From Ziziphus jujuba (taxonomy: Eukaryota; Streptophyta; Magnoliopsida; Rosales; Rhamnaceae), in the NCBI RefSeq assembly GCF_031755915.1, contig NC_083388.1:5339501-5403500 (forward strand): 64,000 bases of DNA. Reading direction: 5' to 3'. The notes beneath the pieces are model-generated. The model was not told where the DNA came from. It saw only the letters and a program-made list of their open reading frames with translations, and did not search any database. Shown piece by piece: positions 35,028 to 47,122 of this stretch (position 1 is its first letter; every line of letters starts with the position of its first letter). The translations under genes and the position numbers were made by a program.

Positions 35028-37323
35028 CTCTCTCTGTCTCTCTCTGTGTCTCTTTTTCTTATAACACCTAGTTTTCTTCTTTCTTATTCAAACTCTTAAA
35101 AAAAAAAAAAAGTTTGTTCAAATTAACTTAAAGTTATGTTTGGCATTAATATATATTGTTCTTTTCAATGCACATATATATGTGTGTGTGTGTGTGTATT
35201 TCAGGTTATGGTTGATCCTGATGCTCCTAGCCCAAGTGACCCAAACCTAAGAGAATATTTGCACTGGTATAAATTTCTTTCTTTCTTTCTTAGAATTCCA
35301 ATGAAGCTGTTATTAATACAAATCTACCATTATTATAAGATAATTGTCTTTAATTAACCATTTTGGAGTAGTTAATATATATATATATATATATATGACT
35401 ACGAGATATATGGATAGAAGTTGTTTTCATATTATATTGAAAACATATCAAAGGTTTTTGGAAAAATATGGGAATTCAAGATGATGAGGTTGTGAATTTT
35501 CACAAGGATAAGAAAATGACTGCATATTTGGCCACCATGGAAAATAGCTGGATATATTTTAAAGATATTATGCTGTTTACTTCATGATACACTAATTTTG
35601 GGGGGTCTTTTCTTTCTTTATTTTTGTGAGTGATTGGCTGGTTTTATATTTCATGGGAAAAAGAAATATGACCATTAAAAAAGTATCTTCGATTTACAAG
35701 GCTTGGAGGGTAATATGAGTTGGGGTCCTACATGTATCATCATGACTAACCATGCCATAAACCATCCTACTTTAGTAGTTTTCGATCGTTTTCTTTTGCA
35801 CTTTGTACTTTCTTACTTACTTTTCAAAGAATTTCGTTATCCTATTGAATGTATAGTAAATTCCTGTCCTTAAAAGTGATTCTACCTTTTTTTTCTTTTT
35901 TTTTCTTTTTCTACATTAAATAATGTAGTTATATGTAAACTTCACCAATGTAAGTTATGCATTGGAATTTTCATGCATACGGTTTAGTATTTTGATGCTA
36001 TGCTAAACTAACAAAATATTTTATATATGAGGCAATTGGAGTAGTCTAAATTCAAGGGGAATTATACAAAATAGTTATGTATATTATTGTAATTTTATTT
36101 GCATATAAAATATTAGAATTTTTTTGTGCTTATATATATATATAAAGTAATTATACGGTGCGGACCATCCAAATACGAACTATATCAAAAATTATCGATT
36201 TCTGAAAAAAAAAAACATTGGTTTTATTGTGAACGCTGTGTATACATATATAATACACAGCAAAGCCAACTTTTTTTGGAACGGTCTGCATATAAATGAT
36301 TCGCACCATAGAATATCCCTATATATATATAATTTGCTATTAAGTTAGTAATTGCTTTTGAATGACTTCGTAGGTTGGTGACTGATATTCCAGCAACTAC
36401 AGGGGCAAGCTTTGGTAAGTGATATTAAGGGTTGATTGCAAGATTTTATCATTTATTTTCACAGTTTTACAATTTAACTCAACCTTTAAAAATAACAATT
36501 TGAGCCTTTAATTTTTCAATTTATTGTAGATTAATCTAATTCCTAATTTTGAACAAATTCGTAACAAATTCATCCACATAGCTATTTTTTAGCTCTCTAA
36601 TCTCTTTCCTCAAAAACTTTGCTACAATTTTGTACTATTATCAATTATTTGATCAATTTGTAATGAATGGAAAGATTGAGGGCCTAAATCACTACTTTTT
36701 AAAATTGAAAGCCTAAATCACAAAACCCTATCTAAATACAATTAATCCTAATGTTAATTTATATGCATATTAATGCATTTACCTAATTAACTAGAAAGGT
36801 ATTCATATCTAATGGATTGGTCATTTATCTAGTGATTGGGCAATGAAAATGACCAATCAAAAACTAGTTTTATTAGTAGATGTATATATATTAGTGATAA
36901 AATTTTATCTCATTTTAACAATTATTTTGTTTACTCATATGAATAGTGGATGAGCCATTTCAGTATTATCACATGTATAAGTGATATATACATATATATC
37001 ACATATATGAATGAGGATGTGTATATATATATATGTATGTATACAACAATAATTATATCAGCATATTTTAACTTTATAAAGGAAAAATTGATGTTGCAGG
37101 ACAAGAAGTAGTGTGTTATGAGAGTCCACGACCGACAGTGGGGATTCATCGATTTGTTTTTGTGCTGTTTCGGCAATTGGGGAGGCAAACAGTGTACGCA
37201 CCTGGGTGGCGTCAGAATTTCAACACCAGAGACTTTGCTGAGCTTTATAATCTTGGATTGCCAGTTGCAGCGGTTTACTTTAACTGCCAAAGGGAAAGTG
37301 GCTCCGGTGGAAGGAGACGATAG
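34759..37323 (+). CDS. FT: FLOWERING LOCUS T (florigen, PEBP family)
   Basis: Four exons (34759-34956, 35205-35266, 36374-36414, 37100-37323; 198, 62, 41 and 224 bp) encode 174 residues. The 62- and 41-bp middle exons are the conserved PEBP layout. FT is made in leaf phloem, moves to the shoot apex and, with FD and 14-3-3 proteins, activates flowering. Hallmarks seen: the [18 protein letters not shown] ligand-pocket segment, Y84 and Q139 (equivalent to Arabidopsis Tyr85 and Gln140, which separate FT activators from TFL1-type repressors), the Y133-A-P-G-W-R-Q segment B loop, and [16 protein letters not shown] in exon 4. The protein is full length, so a functional activator is predicted. Introns 1-3 are 248, 1107 and 685 bp, all GT-AG; intron 1 has a CT microsatellite, introns 2 and 3 carry MITE-like insertions. 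Upstream is roughly 30 kb of gene-free, transposon-filled DNA. Confidence 0.97.
34976..35022. repeat. (CT)n microsatellite in FT intron 1
   Basis: CT run of about 47 bp starting 20 bp after the intron 1 donor site, followed by TGTCTC-type degenerate units to about 35054. Confidence 0.95.
36144..36320. mobile_element. MITE in FT intron 2
   Basis: 177-bp unit with partly matching inverted ends (AATTATACGGTGCGGACC on the left; inverted right GATATTCTATGGTGCGAATC), sitting between TATATATATA tracts. The right end AGGGATATTCTATGG resembles the TIR of the element at 26048-29110, suggesting the same Mutator-like family. Confidence 0.6.
36425..36740. mobile_element. Decayed MITE-like element in FT intron 3
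   Basis: Inverted segments: TTTAAAAATAACAATTTGAG and CCTTTAATTTTTC on the left pair with an inverted right end TTTAAAAAGTAGTGATTTAG, CCCTCAATCTTTC. The outer ends GGGTTGATTGCAAGATTTT and GGGTTTTGTGATTTAGG are looser. No target duplication was identified. Confidence 0.4.
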
Positions 37324-38172
37324 ATGAACATCCTCAATTTACCCTATGCTTTTATCATCATCATTTACAAGGGTCGTTACAATTAATATGAATGAATAAG
37401 AATAACAACCTAAACTTATATATCCATATCCATATATATAGACATATATATATGTATAGTTGAATAGTAATTCCTATAATCCATGTATTAGTTTTACCAA
37501 AAATAATCCATGTATTAACTTATAGTACTGAACTTAATCGCCTCACTGTTTTGATCTCCTTATAATATGTTAGAGCTAGAGGGATTAGGATTAAGTACAG
37601 GAATAAATACAAAAGGTACACTGCGGTGTAAATTTGTGATGTCAATTTCCACATGATTAATCTAATATATAACTTTAGAAGTATTATCAATAAATGCCTT
37701 CTTTCATTTTTCTTTTCCATTTTCTTTATTCACATTGATATTATTTAATGAAACTTCTAGTATTTATTTATTTATTTATTTTTATTATTAGTATGATACT
37801 ATAATCTAAAGCCTCAAATTTAGATGTTGAATAAGAAGAATTACTCTAGTGGACGTCTTAGCGGGATTGAAACCCATATGACACTCTTGACCACCTGTCA
37901 GACAAAAAAGAACGAACAAGTACCATATTCACTAAGTCATCCAAAAGTGCCTTATTCACCGCGTTAGATGTACCTTCTTCTTTTTTTCATCTTTTTGGGT
38001 GAATCACAAGCTAGATGTCCAATGGTGCTACCATATACTTTTGGCTGTCCATCCATGGAAAATATCTTACCTAACACGGCAGCACCACATTTATTGGTAC
38101 CACGTCAAATTATTTAAATGTCACATATTTTGAAATATCATATCATAGCTACCTAATCATCTTATTCGTACA
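37324..38172. other. FT 3' flank
   Basis: Contains the presumed FT 3' UTR (A/T-rich, AATGAATAAGAATAAC near 37390) and ordinary AT-rich DNA. No further gene was seen. Confidence 0.4.
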
Positions 38173-38282
38173 TCCTCCTGGCTATTTGTACAAGCCTATG
38201 TATGCTAGTAACCAAGGATGATAGGCTCCTCTGGCCATTTGCACAAACCCACGGACACTAGTAGAATACCAGGGATGATAAA
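38173..38282. repeat. Degenerate two-copy tandem repeat, about 55 bp
   Basis: Copy 1 (38173-38224, CTCCTGGCTATTTGTACAAG to AAGGATGATA) and copy 2 (38225-38282, CTCCTCTGGCCATTTGCACA to AGGGATGATA) align with several substitutions. Confidence 0.65.
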
Positions 38283-38474
38283 CTCCTTATCTGACAAGAA
38301 TTCTATCTTTACACATTCTTCTGAGATAATTTTACGGATTTTACCTAATGTCCTTCTCCTGATCAGCTGCCAACAGTTTCATTTTCTTGTAATAAGCTCT
38401 TATCAGTTACCAACAGCTGTCGATGATCTGCAACTAACTTTGCCAGCGTATTTCTACAGTTTTCATTGATAATT

Positions 38475-39690
38475 ATTATATTTTAGTACTTTTTATCATT
38501 ACAAATATTTTGATTGAATTTTTTAAAATTAATTTTGATATATTTATATTTTTTATTTGAAAAATAATTTTAATATGGTTCAATTGTATTAAATTTAACT
38601 CGTTAAACTGAGATAACATGCATCTCATGTGATTCCTCAAAAATTATTTTTATTATTTTTTAAATTTTATTTATTTATTATGTAGGAGTAAAAAAAAAAA
38701 AATACTTCAGTACCTTTTAAAATCACCGAATTTTATTTTAAATCTCTAAAATCGATTTTTTCACATTAATAAAGAATATTAGATGTTTAACAAAATTTAA
38801 TTTAAGAACACAATAGAAATACCAAATAGTAAAAAAAAATTTAATAGTCTTAAAAAAAACCAGATATTTAAAAAAAATTTAAGAGTAAAAAAAAATACCA
38901 AATAGCCAAAAAAAAAAGTATAATAAAAAAATATCACATATTCAAAAAAATTCCGAGAGCTTCATAAAACTATCAGATATCCAAACAATTTTGAAAGCCA
39001 AAAAAATTACAAAGAATACTAGATATTCAAAAAATATTGAGAATAAAATAAACTAGATGTTAAAACAAAATCTAAAAGTATGAAAAAAAATCATATGGTA
39101 AAAAAATATTGGATACTTGAACATTTGATATTTTTATTAGACTCTCAAAATTTTTTTAATATCTAATATTTCTTATCATGCTTTCATTTTTTTTTTTTTT
39201 ACCATCTAGTATTTTTTTTGAACTCTCAGATTTTTTTTGTGCCTTTGGTATTTTTTTGATGCTGTCAAAATGCTTTTTACTATCTTGTCATTTTATCGTA
39301 TTTTCAAAATTTTATCAACATCTAATTTTTTTTTTTTTAACACTCTTAGATTTTATTAAATATCTAATATTGTTTATCAATGTAAGAAAATTTATTTTAG
39401 AGACCCAAAATGAAATTCAATGATTTTAGAGGGTATTAAAGTATTTTTGTTTTTTTACTCCCACAAAACAAACAAATGAAATTCAAAAAATAATAAAAAA
39501 TAATTTTTAAAAGGTCACGTGAGGTGCACGTGATTTAAGTTTGATGGAATCTGTTAAATTTAATGCAATTTGACCAAATTAAAATAATTTTTCAAATAGA
39601 GATATCAATATGTCAAAATTGATTTTAAAAGGCTCAATTAAAATATTTGTGATTATAGAGGGTATTGAAATGTATTACTCTTTATATTTT
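38475..39690. mobile_element. Foldback element, long inverted repeat
   Basis: The left arm from about 38480 (ACAAATATTTTGATTGA, TTTGAAAAATAATTTTAAT, ATTAAATTTAAC, AATACTTCAGTACC) is repeated inverted to about 39688 (ACAAATATTTTAATTGA, TTTGAAAAATTATTTTAAT, ATTAAATTTAAC, AATACTTTAATACC). The arms exceed 350 bp and are followed by T/A-rich internal repeats meeting near 39100. The whole 1.2 kb could form one hairpin. No ORF. It lies 1.2 kb downstream of the FT stop codon. Confidence 0.7.
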
Positions 39691-40549
39691 ATATCAATTT
39701 TATACGATAAATTTTAATTAAAATATTAAATTTTTTTATTTTTTATTTTTATATATAAAATTTTTTAATATTAACTATTTAAATTATTATTTAATATATA
39801 AATTCCATCGATGATCGTTAATTATTTATTAACAATGATAAATAATATTTTTTAAAAAAATAGAAAAAAATCTATTAACCTTCCGGTTTCCTCTTCTTCC
39901 TTGCATCTATAATCTGCATCACTTAAAGATCCAAAATTTTAAACTAGTTCATGGACTTTCCATTTCTTTAATTTCAAATCATTTTCAATCATTTTTTTAA
40001 GGTAAATCTAGGTTTGGGTTGGATGTCCTAAATGTGCATGTAAATACCCATATAATTTGAATCTGAAATCTTGCATGATGGTGCACTTTCTTTCTCTCAT
40101 GCTTCTGTAATGGAGTCTTAGGAGAGGATTTGACAAATTTGATAGAGGATGGTTTCATCATTTTGTTTTAATTGTTTTTTTATTTTTTTTGGTTTTTCAC
40201 CTTCAACGTTTTGTTCACTGTGGCCATGTGAGTCAAGGGGAGAACCATAGCCCTGGACAAGAAAAGCTCCTGACATGAACGAATCTTTTTTTTTTTTTTT
40301 TTTTAAATAAATAAAAGAAAATACAATTAGAGCATTGAACCGGCCATGGCACGACAATTTTTAAACAAGGCATTCAATAATTTGAAGTGTTACCAACTGA
40401 CCTATGCTGCCGTGCCAGGCAAGACTTTGTCCCATCAATGGCCTACCGATGGGGCCCATTGATCTATGGATAAAGACGGGAGAGGTGATTTTTTTTTTCC
40501 CTTTTTCCTTTTTTTTTTTCCCTCCAAAAGGTGGGTGCTATTCTATTTA
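39691..40549. other. AT-rich intergenic DNA, nothing recognised
   Basis: Low-complexity tracts. Frames around 40118-40357 are not supported by any domain. Confidence 0.45.
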
Positions 40550-41180
40550 TATTTAATTTAATTGTATATTAATTATATTTTGATATTTTTAAATTTTTAG
40601 AGTTTTATAATTTAAATTTTTATTTTTTCAATTTCATAATTTAAATTTTTAATTTTTCAATTTGTTATAATTTTAATATTTTTAACTTTTAACTGGAACA
40701 TATATAAAACTATATCAAATTTTAACATAGAAAATACTAAAATTTAAAAATTTAAAACTAGTTTTAAACATGTACATTTTTAGTATTTTTTTATAATATA
40801 AGATTGCTATAATTTAATATCATTTAATTGACATGCGCCAACTTTTAAAAAATATATATATATTTTTTAATATAAAATTTACTATAATTTAATATTATTT
40901 AATTGACATACACCAACTTTTTTTTTAATATAAAAGTACCAAAAGTGCAACTTTTAAAAATAGTTTTAATATTTTGAACTGCATTATATTATAATTTGAA
41001 AATTTATATGACTTAATTTCAATCACATAAGATAGTAATTAAAACTATAGCCAAAAATAAATAAAATTTAAATTGGAACAAATTGAAAAATTGAGAATTT
41101 AAACTGTTAAATCAAAAAATTAAAAGTCTAAATTATAAATTTGATAGCTAAAGTGCCAAAAGTGCAACTTCCCACTTAAT
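40550..41180. mobile_element. Decayed TIR element
   Basis: A left segment (TTTATAATTTAAATTTTTA and TTTTTCAATTTGTTATAATT) matches an inverted right segment (TTTATAATTTAGACTTTTAA, TTTTTCAATTTGTTCCAATT). A central direct repeat (TTAATTGACATGCGCCAACTT at about 40825 and TTAATTGACATACACCAACT at about 40900) also occurs. Confidence 0.45.
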
Positions 41181-41218
41181 TGTCAAAGATAATTAAGCAT
41201 CTTTAATTACTCTTTATG

Positions 41219-41255
<37 letters not shown>

Positions 41256-42145
41256 TATACATTTAGATTCGAACTAGTGTAATCTATACGTATGCTAAGT
41301 TTACAAAGGGATCTATCAATCCGTCAAAATAATTTTTTGGTAATACACTTGAAGAAAATGTGTTTTTTGCATTGGTGGATTTTTAACTTTAATGTGTTTT
41401 GTATATTTAATAGTTGTTTAAAAATATAGTAAATTATATTTATCTAATATAACATTATGGAAAAAAAAAATTTTGAATATATTTTTTTCAAATTATTCTT
41501 AAAACCATTTGTCACCTAATAAACTTTCTTTTTACTTCCTTCGTTTATTTATTATAACAAAGTTTATTTTTTATTTCAACAAAAAAAAATTATAACATTT
41601 TTAAGTTTTTAATTTATATTATATTAAAATAAGTTCAAAGCTTTAATATCCAATTTTAAATTCTTAAAGAAGATTGTATGAGTAACATATTTTATTTTCT
41701 TTTTACTTCCATTATTTATTTATTGTAAAACTATATTTTTTTATTATGACAAAAAAATTTAAAACATAAAAACATATAATATATATAATTATTTATAATA
41801 AAATAATAAAAATTTATACAAAATATATATGGTTGTTTCGATTTCATATAGTTTTGCTTATGTTTAATCTAAACCGAACCAATTCAGTTCGAATGAATTT
41901 ATACCATCCCCAATGATCGATGCAAAAAAAACCAAATTTACATCACAAAAATGCTTATAAAAAAAGATCAGGACCACCAATTACCCAAAGAAAATTATAC
42001 TGAACTACTTGTCTAACTTTCTCATTGAAAGGAATAAAGGTTCGTATAAATACTAGCGTAGGGTATAATCAGTGTATATGGTACCAATTTGCAAACTAAT
42101 AATAAATATTCCTCTCTTATTCACCCAAAAAAAAAAAGGTAAATG

Positions 42146-42186
<41 letters not shown>

Positions 42187-42789
42187 AAAAAATTCTTATT
42201 TTGGGTGGAAACACCACAAAAGAAGCACTCCGTAGATGCGTGAACGTGTAAGGCATTTCTTATGACCCATTGTAGCCTCAAACGTGATAAGTAAAGTGAA
42301 CCGAATACACAATCGTAAAAAAAAAAAAAAAAAAAAAAAAGATCAAATACGATAGCCTTTTTTTACCGGCCATTTGTTAAACTTTGATACATTAGTCTTT
42401 TAAAGTTCCATTGTATCAGTCGAAAAGGCAATTATCGCCTCTTTTTGTTCTTGTAAAAGTGATTTTCTTAAAATATATATATATATATATATATATTCTT
42501 TTGGATTTGCATGAAAATTTGGTTTAATATTTTTTTTTTGTAATAACAATCTCACCCTTATTTCAAGTAGAGATATTTTGTTATTTACATTTAAATCCTA
42601 CCTTTTACTATGTACTAACCCAGAGGAAATTTATTTTTACCAAAAAAAAAAATTGACTATGAGGAAACAAGTCTATGGAAAATAATTTCTTTCCCAACTT
42701 TATTATGAACCAATACAGGAATTCAATGTTATTATTTGTCATTGTTCCCCCACCTCCCCCCGACGCCCCGTTAAGTTCTAACATTATTC
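41181..42789. other. AT-rich intergenic DNA with microsatellites
   Basis: Contains AT runs near 41223-41252 and 42475-42496 and a CT run at 42147-42184. No gene or clear TIR pair. Confidence 0.5.
42147..42184. repeat. (CT)n microsatellite
   Basis: Uninterrupted CT run of about 38 bp. Confidence 0.95.
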
Positions 42790-44015
42790 TATACCATGAA
42801 AAGTTTAAAATATTTGAAATTTCTACCAAAATTTTTTTGAAATTTTCATTTTTTTTAAAGAAATCAAAAGAAAATTAAATTTCAAATAGAAATAGTAGAA
42901 ATTTTATAATATTATTGAAATTTCACTGAAATTTTTATGGAAAACTCCATCAAAATATCCACATTAAAACCTTAACAATTTGGTTGAAAAATTCATAATA
43001 TCTATCAAATTTTCAAAAATTTTCATATAAATTTCCAAACTTTCCATGAAATTTTGAAAATATTTGTGAAATTTTTTTTATAAAAAATCCATAAATATTA
43101 TTGACGTTCAATAAATTATTTTTAATGAATTAATTTTAGTGATATTTTTTTTTAACATTTTAATTGTCTTTCAAATATTTAATAATATAAATAAGATAGA
43201 GTGAATTAAATTGAATAACTTTGATAGGTTCTATCTATTAACAAAGTATATATATACTTGTTATATATTTTGTATAAACTAGATTCATTAAAATCCTAGA
43301 ATTATAAATTAATAGTTGATTATACAATAATAGAAATTAATAACATAAAATAATAATATAAAAATATAATATTATGTAGAATTGGTATTGATAGTATTTA
43401 AATTAATAACATTATGCAAATAAAAATAATAAGATGATAGAATATATTATACTAAACATCAAAGATAACTACATTCAATACAAGATCTTTATGGTTGATA
43501 TATTAATAATTATATGAAAAATTATTAAAGAGATATATCCTTTAATAATTATTTTTTATATTTTACATCTCAAAATGAAAACGAAGAAGAAACCTAATAT
43601 TTTTCAACCATCTAAGAATTTTACGAGTGTTGAAATGATATTTATGAATATAATGTAAATATAATAACTATTTTATCTTAATCAATAAACAATTTTATTA
43701 AATATATATATATATTTATTTATTTTTATTAATAATAATTTATTTATAATCATTATCGTTTACTATAAATTAAATTGATTAAGAAAAATATAATATCTAT
43801 CCCATATTTTTATAATTTTTATAATTAATTTAATAATTAATTGATTTAATAAGCTAATTCTAAAACTTCAACAAAAATTTATACTTTTTTAAATAAATTT
43901 TCATCATTTTTGTGAATTTTTTATTGATATTCGATATTTTTCGATATTTTTATAAAAAAAAAATTATATTTTGAATTTTCAATATTTCAGTTGACACTGA
44001 AATTTTGAACCTTGG
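42790..44015. mobile_element. Decayed relative of the MULE at 44392
   Basis: The right end reads CTGAAATTTTGAACCTTGG, closely resembling the right end (TTTTTGAAACCTTGG) of the neighbouring element, and the interior shares AAATTTC/GAAATTT-rich repeats. The left end near 42795 (AAAAGTTTAAAATATTTGAA) is degenerate and boundaries are approximate. Confidence 0.35.
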
Positions 44016-44382
44016 TATTGTGAAATGCATAAAAGTCAATTGAGGTCATTTCACACTCATCTTCCCCATTCTCATGTTTTATTGGACCACCAACTTTCTT
44101 TTAAGTACCCCAAAAAAAAAAAAGAAAAAAAAAGGTGGTATGATATTTCTTCGGGGAAAAAAAAAAGGAATAGTTGCTGAAATAATGCAGAATGAAAACT
44201 TGTTTTGGTTTAATTCATTTGTTAGTACATTTAATCATGTGGTTCATACTAAATTCACGTAATGGATTCAGTCTTTGAATCCATTGGGATTTGGAATGGT
44301 CATCAGATTTTTATTTTTCTTCAATTTTTGGGTTTTGATGTTCAAAATATTTAGGAAAATTGTAAGAACATAATTTAGGGTA
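44016..44382. other. Short intergenic stretch, nothing recognised
   Basis: Ordinary AT-rich sequence between two related TIR elements. Confidence 0.45.
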
Positions 44383-44391
44383 TTTGAATCA

Positions 44392-45626
44392 AGGTTTAAA
44401 AAATCGATATCGATAGAAAATATCAAAAGTTCAAAATATAAAAATATCTATAGAAATATCGGAAATTATCGAATATTAGTAAAAATTATAAAAAACTATG
44501 AAAATTGATTTTAAAAAAATAAATTTTTTTATTAAAACTTTAAAATTAGCTTATTCAATCAATTAATTATTAAATTAACTAAAAAATTTGTAAAACTATT
44601 GATAAAAATACAATAAAAATACAAAAAAATACATATTTGATAAAAATATTTATTAATTAAGATAGATAAAATAATTATTACAATTACATTATATTTTATA
44701 AAATGTTAAACTTAATATCACATAGAATTCCTGAATAGTTAAAAATTGTTGGTCTCTTCCTCATCCTTATTTTGAGTTGTGAAGTATAGAAAATAATTAT
44801 TAAAAGTTGTATTTCCTTAATAAACTTGCATATGCTTGTTGATATGTAACCATATGGATCTTATATTAAAAGGTATATTACACTACACACCCTCAAAATT
44901 TTCTTTTATTACAATCAGATACCTCATGCTTATATTTTTATAACTTCATAAAGATATCTGGTTGTAATTAAAAAAAACCTCAAAGGTGTGCAGTGTAATA
45001 TACCCTATATTAAATGTAATCATTATATAATATTGGTAGACTGTATGCATAATTATTATCTTTTGATGGTTGAATTTGAAACAATATCCATAAGTTACTA
45101 TTATAATATTCCATAAATATTCATCAACATTCCATTAATTCATTTAGTTATATTTTTATAAAATATGTTTCCTGTACATATTTATAATATTCATCTACTT
45201 TAGAAGATTTATTATTTATTTCACATGTATATTTGTATTTTTGTTTATATTATAATTTTTATACACTTTATAATATTTATAAAAAATATTAAATTTATTA
45301 TGGTGAAAAAATAATGAAATAAGTAGAAAATTAAATATGAATAATGTTTATTAATTTTTTGATAAAAAAATTTTAAAAATAAATTTAATAAAAATTTCTA
45401 TAAAAATTTTAAAAATTTCATAAAAATTTTTAAAATTTCTATGGAAGTTATGGATTTTTTAATAAAATATGAATAAATTAACGTGGATATTTAACAAAAA
45501 TTTCAATAAAAATTTTGTCAAAATATCAATAAATATTTTAAAATTTTTATCTGTTTTACTTGGGATTCGAATTTTTTATCCACATCATATAAATATCGTG
45601 GAAATTTTTGATTTTTGAAACCTTGG
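44392..45626. mobile_element. Non-autonomous Mutator-like element, 1235 bp
   Basis: The ends AGGTTTAAAAAATCG and (inverted) CCAAGGTTTCAAAAATC are flanked by identical 9-mers TTTGAATCA at 44383-44391 and 45627-45635, the Mutator-type duplication. The interior is non-coding, with AAATTT-rich inverted segments, and contains a nested 135-bp MITE. Confidence 0.7.
44871..45005. mobile_element. 135-bp palindromic MITE nested in a MULE
   Basis: AGGTATATTACACTACACACC at the left is answered by inverted GGGTATATTACACTGCACACC at the right, continuing with TACAATCAGATACCTC/TACAACCAGATATC. It is flanked by identical TATATTAAA 9-mers (44862-44870 and 45006-45014). Confidence 0.75.
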
Positions 45627-45635
45627 TTTGAATCA

Positions 45636-46099
45636 TAGATTTTTCATTACTAAGGCAAGGAGAAAATGGGGACAATCCGGGTGTGAAAAATCACGGATTT
45701 GGTTCATAACCTATGGAAGTAAATATTGGAAGAATGTTTCTACCAAAAAAGAAGAAGTAAATATTGGAAGAATGGTGCCTACTATTGGACCGGGGGACAA
45801 AGTGACAAACAGCCTTTCACTTTGAAAACAACTTCTGTCTTGCACGGTTACACCATAGGTGATCAAGGAATGTGATCCCTGATACGTGTAGAGAGAGAGT
45901 GGGGAAGATGGCTTTGAAATAACCCCCATTGCCCAGTATCATTGGATCACGTGCTTTAAATACGCCTCTCACATCAAAACAAGGCGCACTGTTTTTACTT
46001 TTAGACAAGTTGAAGGACGAATTTGTTTAGAAGTTTAGGGATCAAAATGTAAATACGATATAATATAGGGATTAACTGCAATAATATTTTTTAAATTTA

Positions 46100-46135
<36 letters not shown>

Positions 46136-46149
46136 ACTTTAATTCTATA
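45636..46149. other. Short intergenic stretch, nothing recognised
   Basis: A moderately GC-richer block (45640-45990) has small overlapping frames on both strands, none with recognisable content. An AT run lies near 46104-46131. Confidence 0.4.
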
Positions 46150-46401
46150 ATATAGGGGGATCTTTGCAGCATTTTAGCTTCTAAGCTGTCGCATGATTTA
46201 CACTTTGATCTTCAATTTTTTTTTTCTTTTTTTAACAAAATCATCCCTAAACTAATAAGAATAATGCACACCATTAGTCCAAATCAAAGTTTTTATCCAA
46301 AATATTTAACAAAAAAACATGTGCCTTCCGTATGGACTTTTTTTTGGGGTGGGTAATAACATCATTTCAAGTGCTTTAATATCTTATTTTGGCAAACTTT
46401 G

Positions 46402-46523
46402 GCTCGATTTAATATTGCATGATGAAAACTTAGGGTATGTTTGGTTAAAAAAATAGCTATTTGCTCGATTTAATGTTGCATGATGAAAACTTAGGTTATG
46501 TTTGGTTAAAAAAATGGCTATTT
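46402..46523. repeat. Two-copy 61-bp tandem duplication
   Basis: Adjacent copies (GCTCGATTTAATATTGCATG... and GCTCGATTTAATGTTGCATG...) differ at three or four positions. The unit includes the left end of the following Tourist-like element. Confidence 0.9.
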
Positions 46524-46872
46524 CTAAAAATTAAGTATTAGTAATTTTTAAAGATAAAAAAGATGGAATAGAATATCAATTCATATTATTTAATTTGGCA
46601 GAAAAAAGATAAAAAAGTTAATATGAAATTAAAAAAATATCAAAGCGTAAAAAGAATAACGGAAAGCGTAAAAAAAATAACATAAAGTAACGTGTTTATT
46701 TATTTTAGAAAATACAGAGCTTTTTAAAAAAAATAGTAATTCATTATTTTAAGAAATCAAAATTTCATAGGAATAGATAAGATAAATTTTAAAAATCTAA
46801 CAAAATAAAGGAATATCAAAATTTTAGAAATCTTTATTTATTCCACTATCTATTCCATAAACCAAACATATA
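46493..46872. mobile_element. Tourist-like MITE
   Basis: The left end TTATGTTTGGTTAAAAAAAT is mirrored by the inverted right end ATATGTTTGGTTTATGGAAT ending at about 46872. The interior is AT-rich, with GGAATAGA/TCTATTCC pairs. The left end is duplicated at 46432 by the 61-bp repeat. Confidence 0.55.
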
Positions 46873-47083
46873 TGAGTTTGAGACTCTTAAAAAAAAAAAA
46901 AAAGTGATAGAAAGGAGAGATAAACAAAAAGATACAAGAATAAAGGGTATTCTTTTGGTGGTCATGATGTGTAGAGTTGCCAAAAAAAAATACAAAAGAA
47001 GAAATTCAGTTTAAATTTGGTTGAGTGTTTGAGAATAAAGGGAAGATAGAAGAAGTGAAGGCAAAATCACAAATTAGGGGCCT

Positions 47084-47087
<4 letters not shown>

Positions 47088-47119
<32 letters not shown>
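47088..47119. repeat. (GA)n microsatellite
   Basis: GA run of about 30 bp inside a purine-rich stretch (47030-47150). Confidence 0.9.
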
Positions 47120-47122
<3 letters not shown>

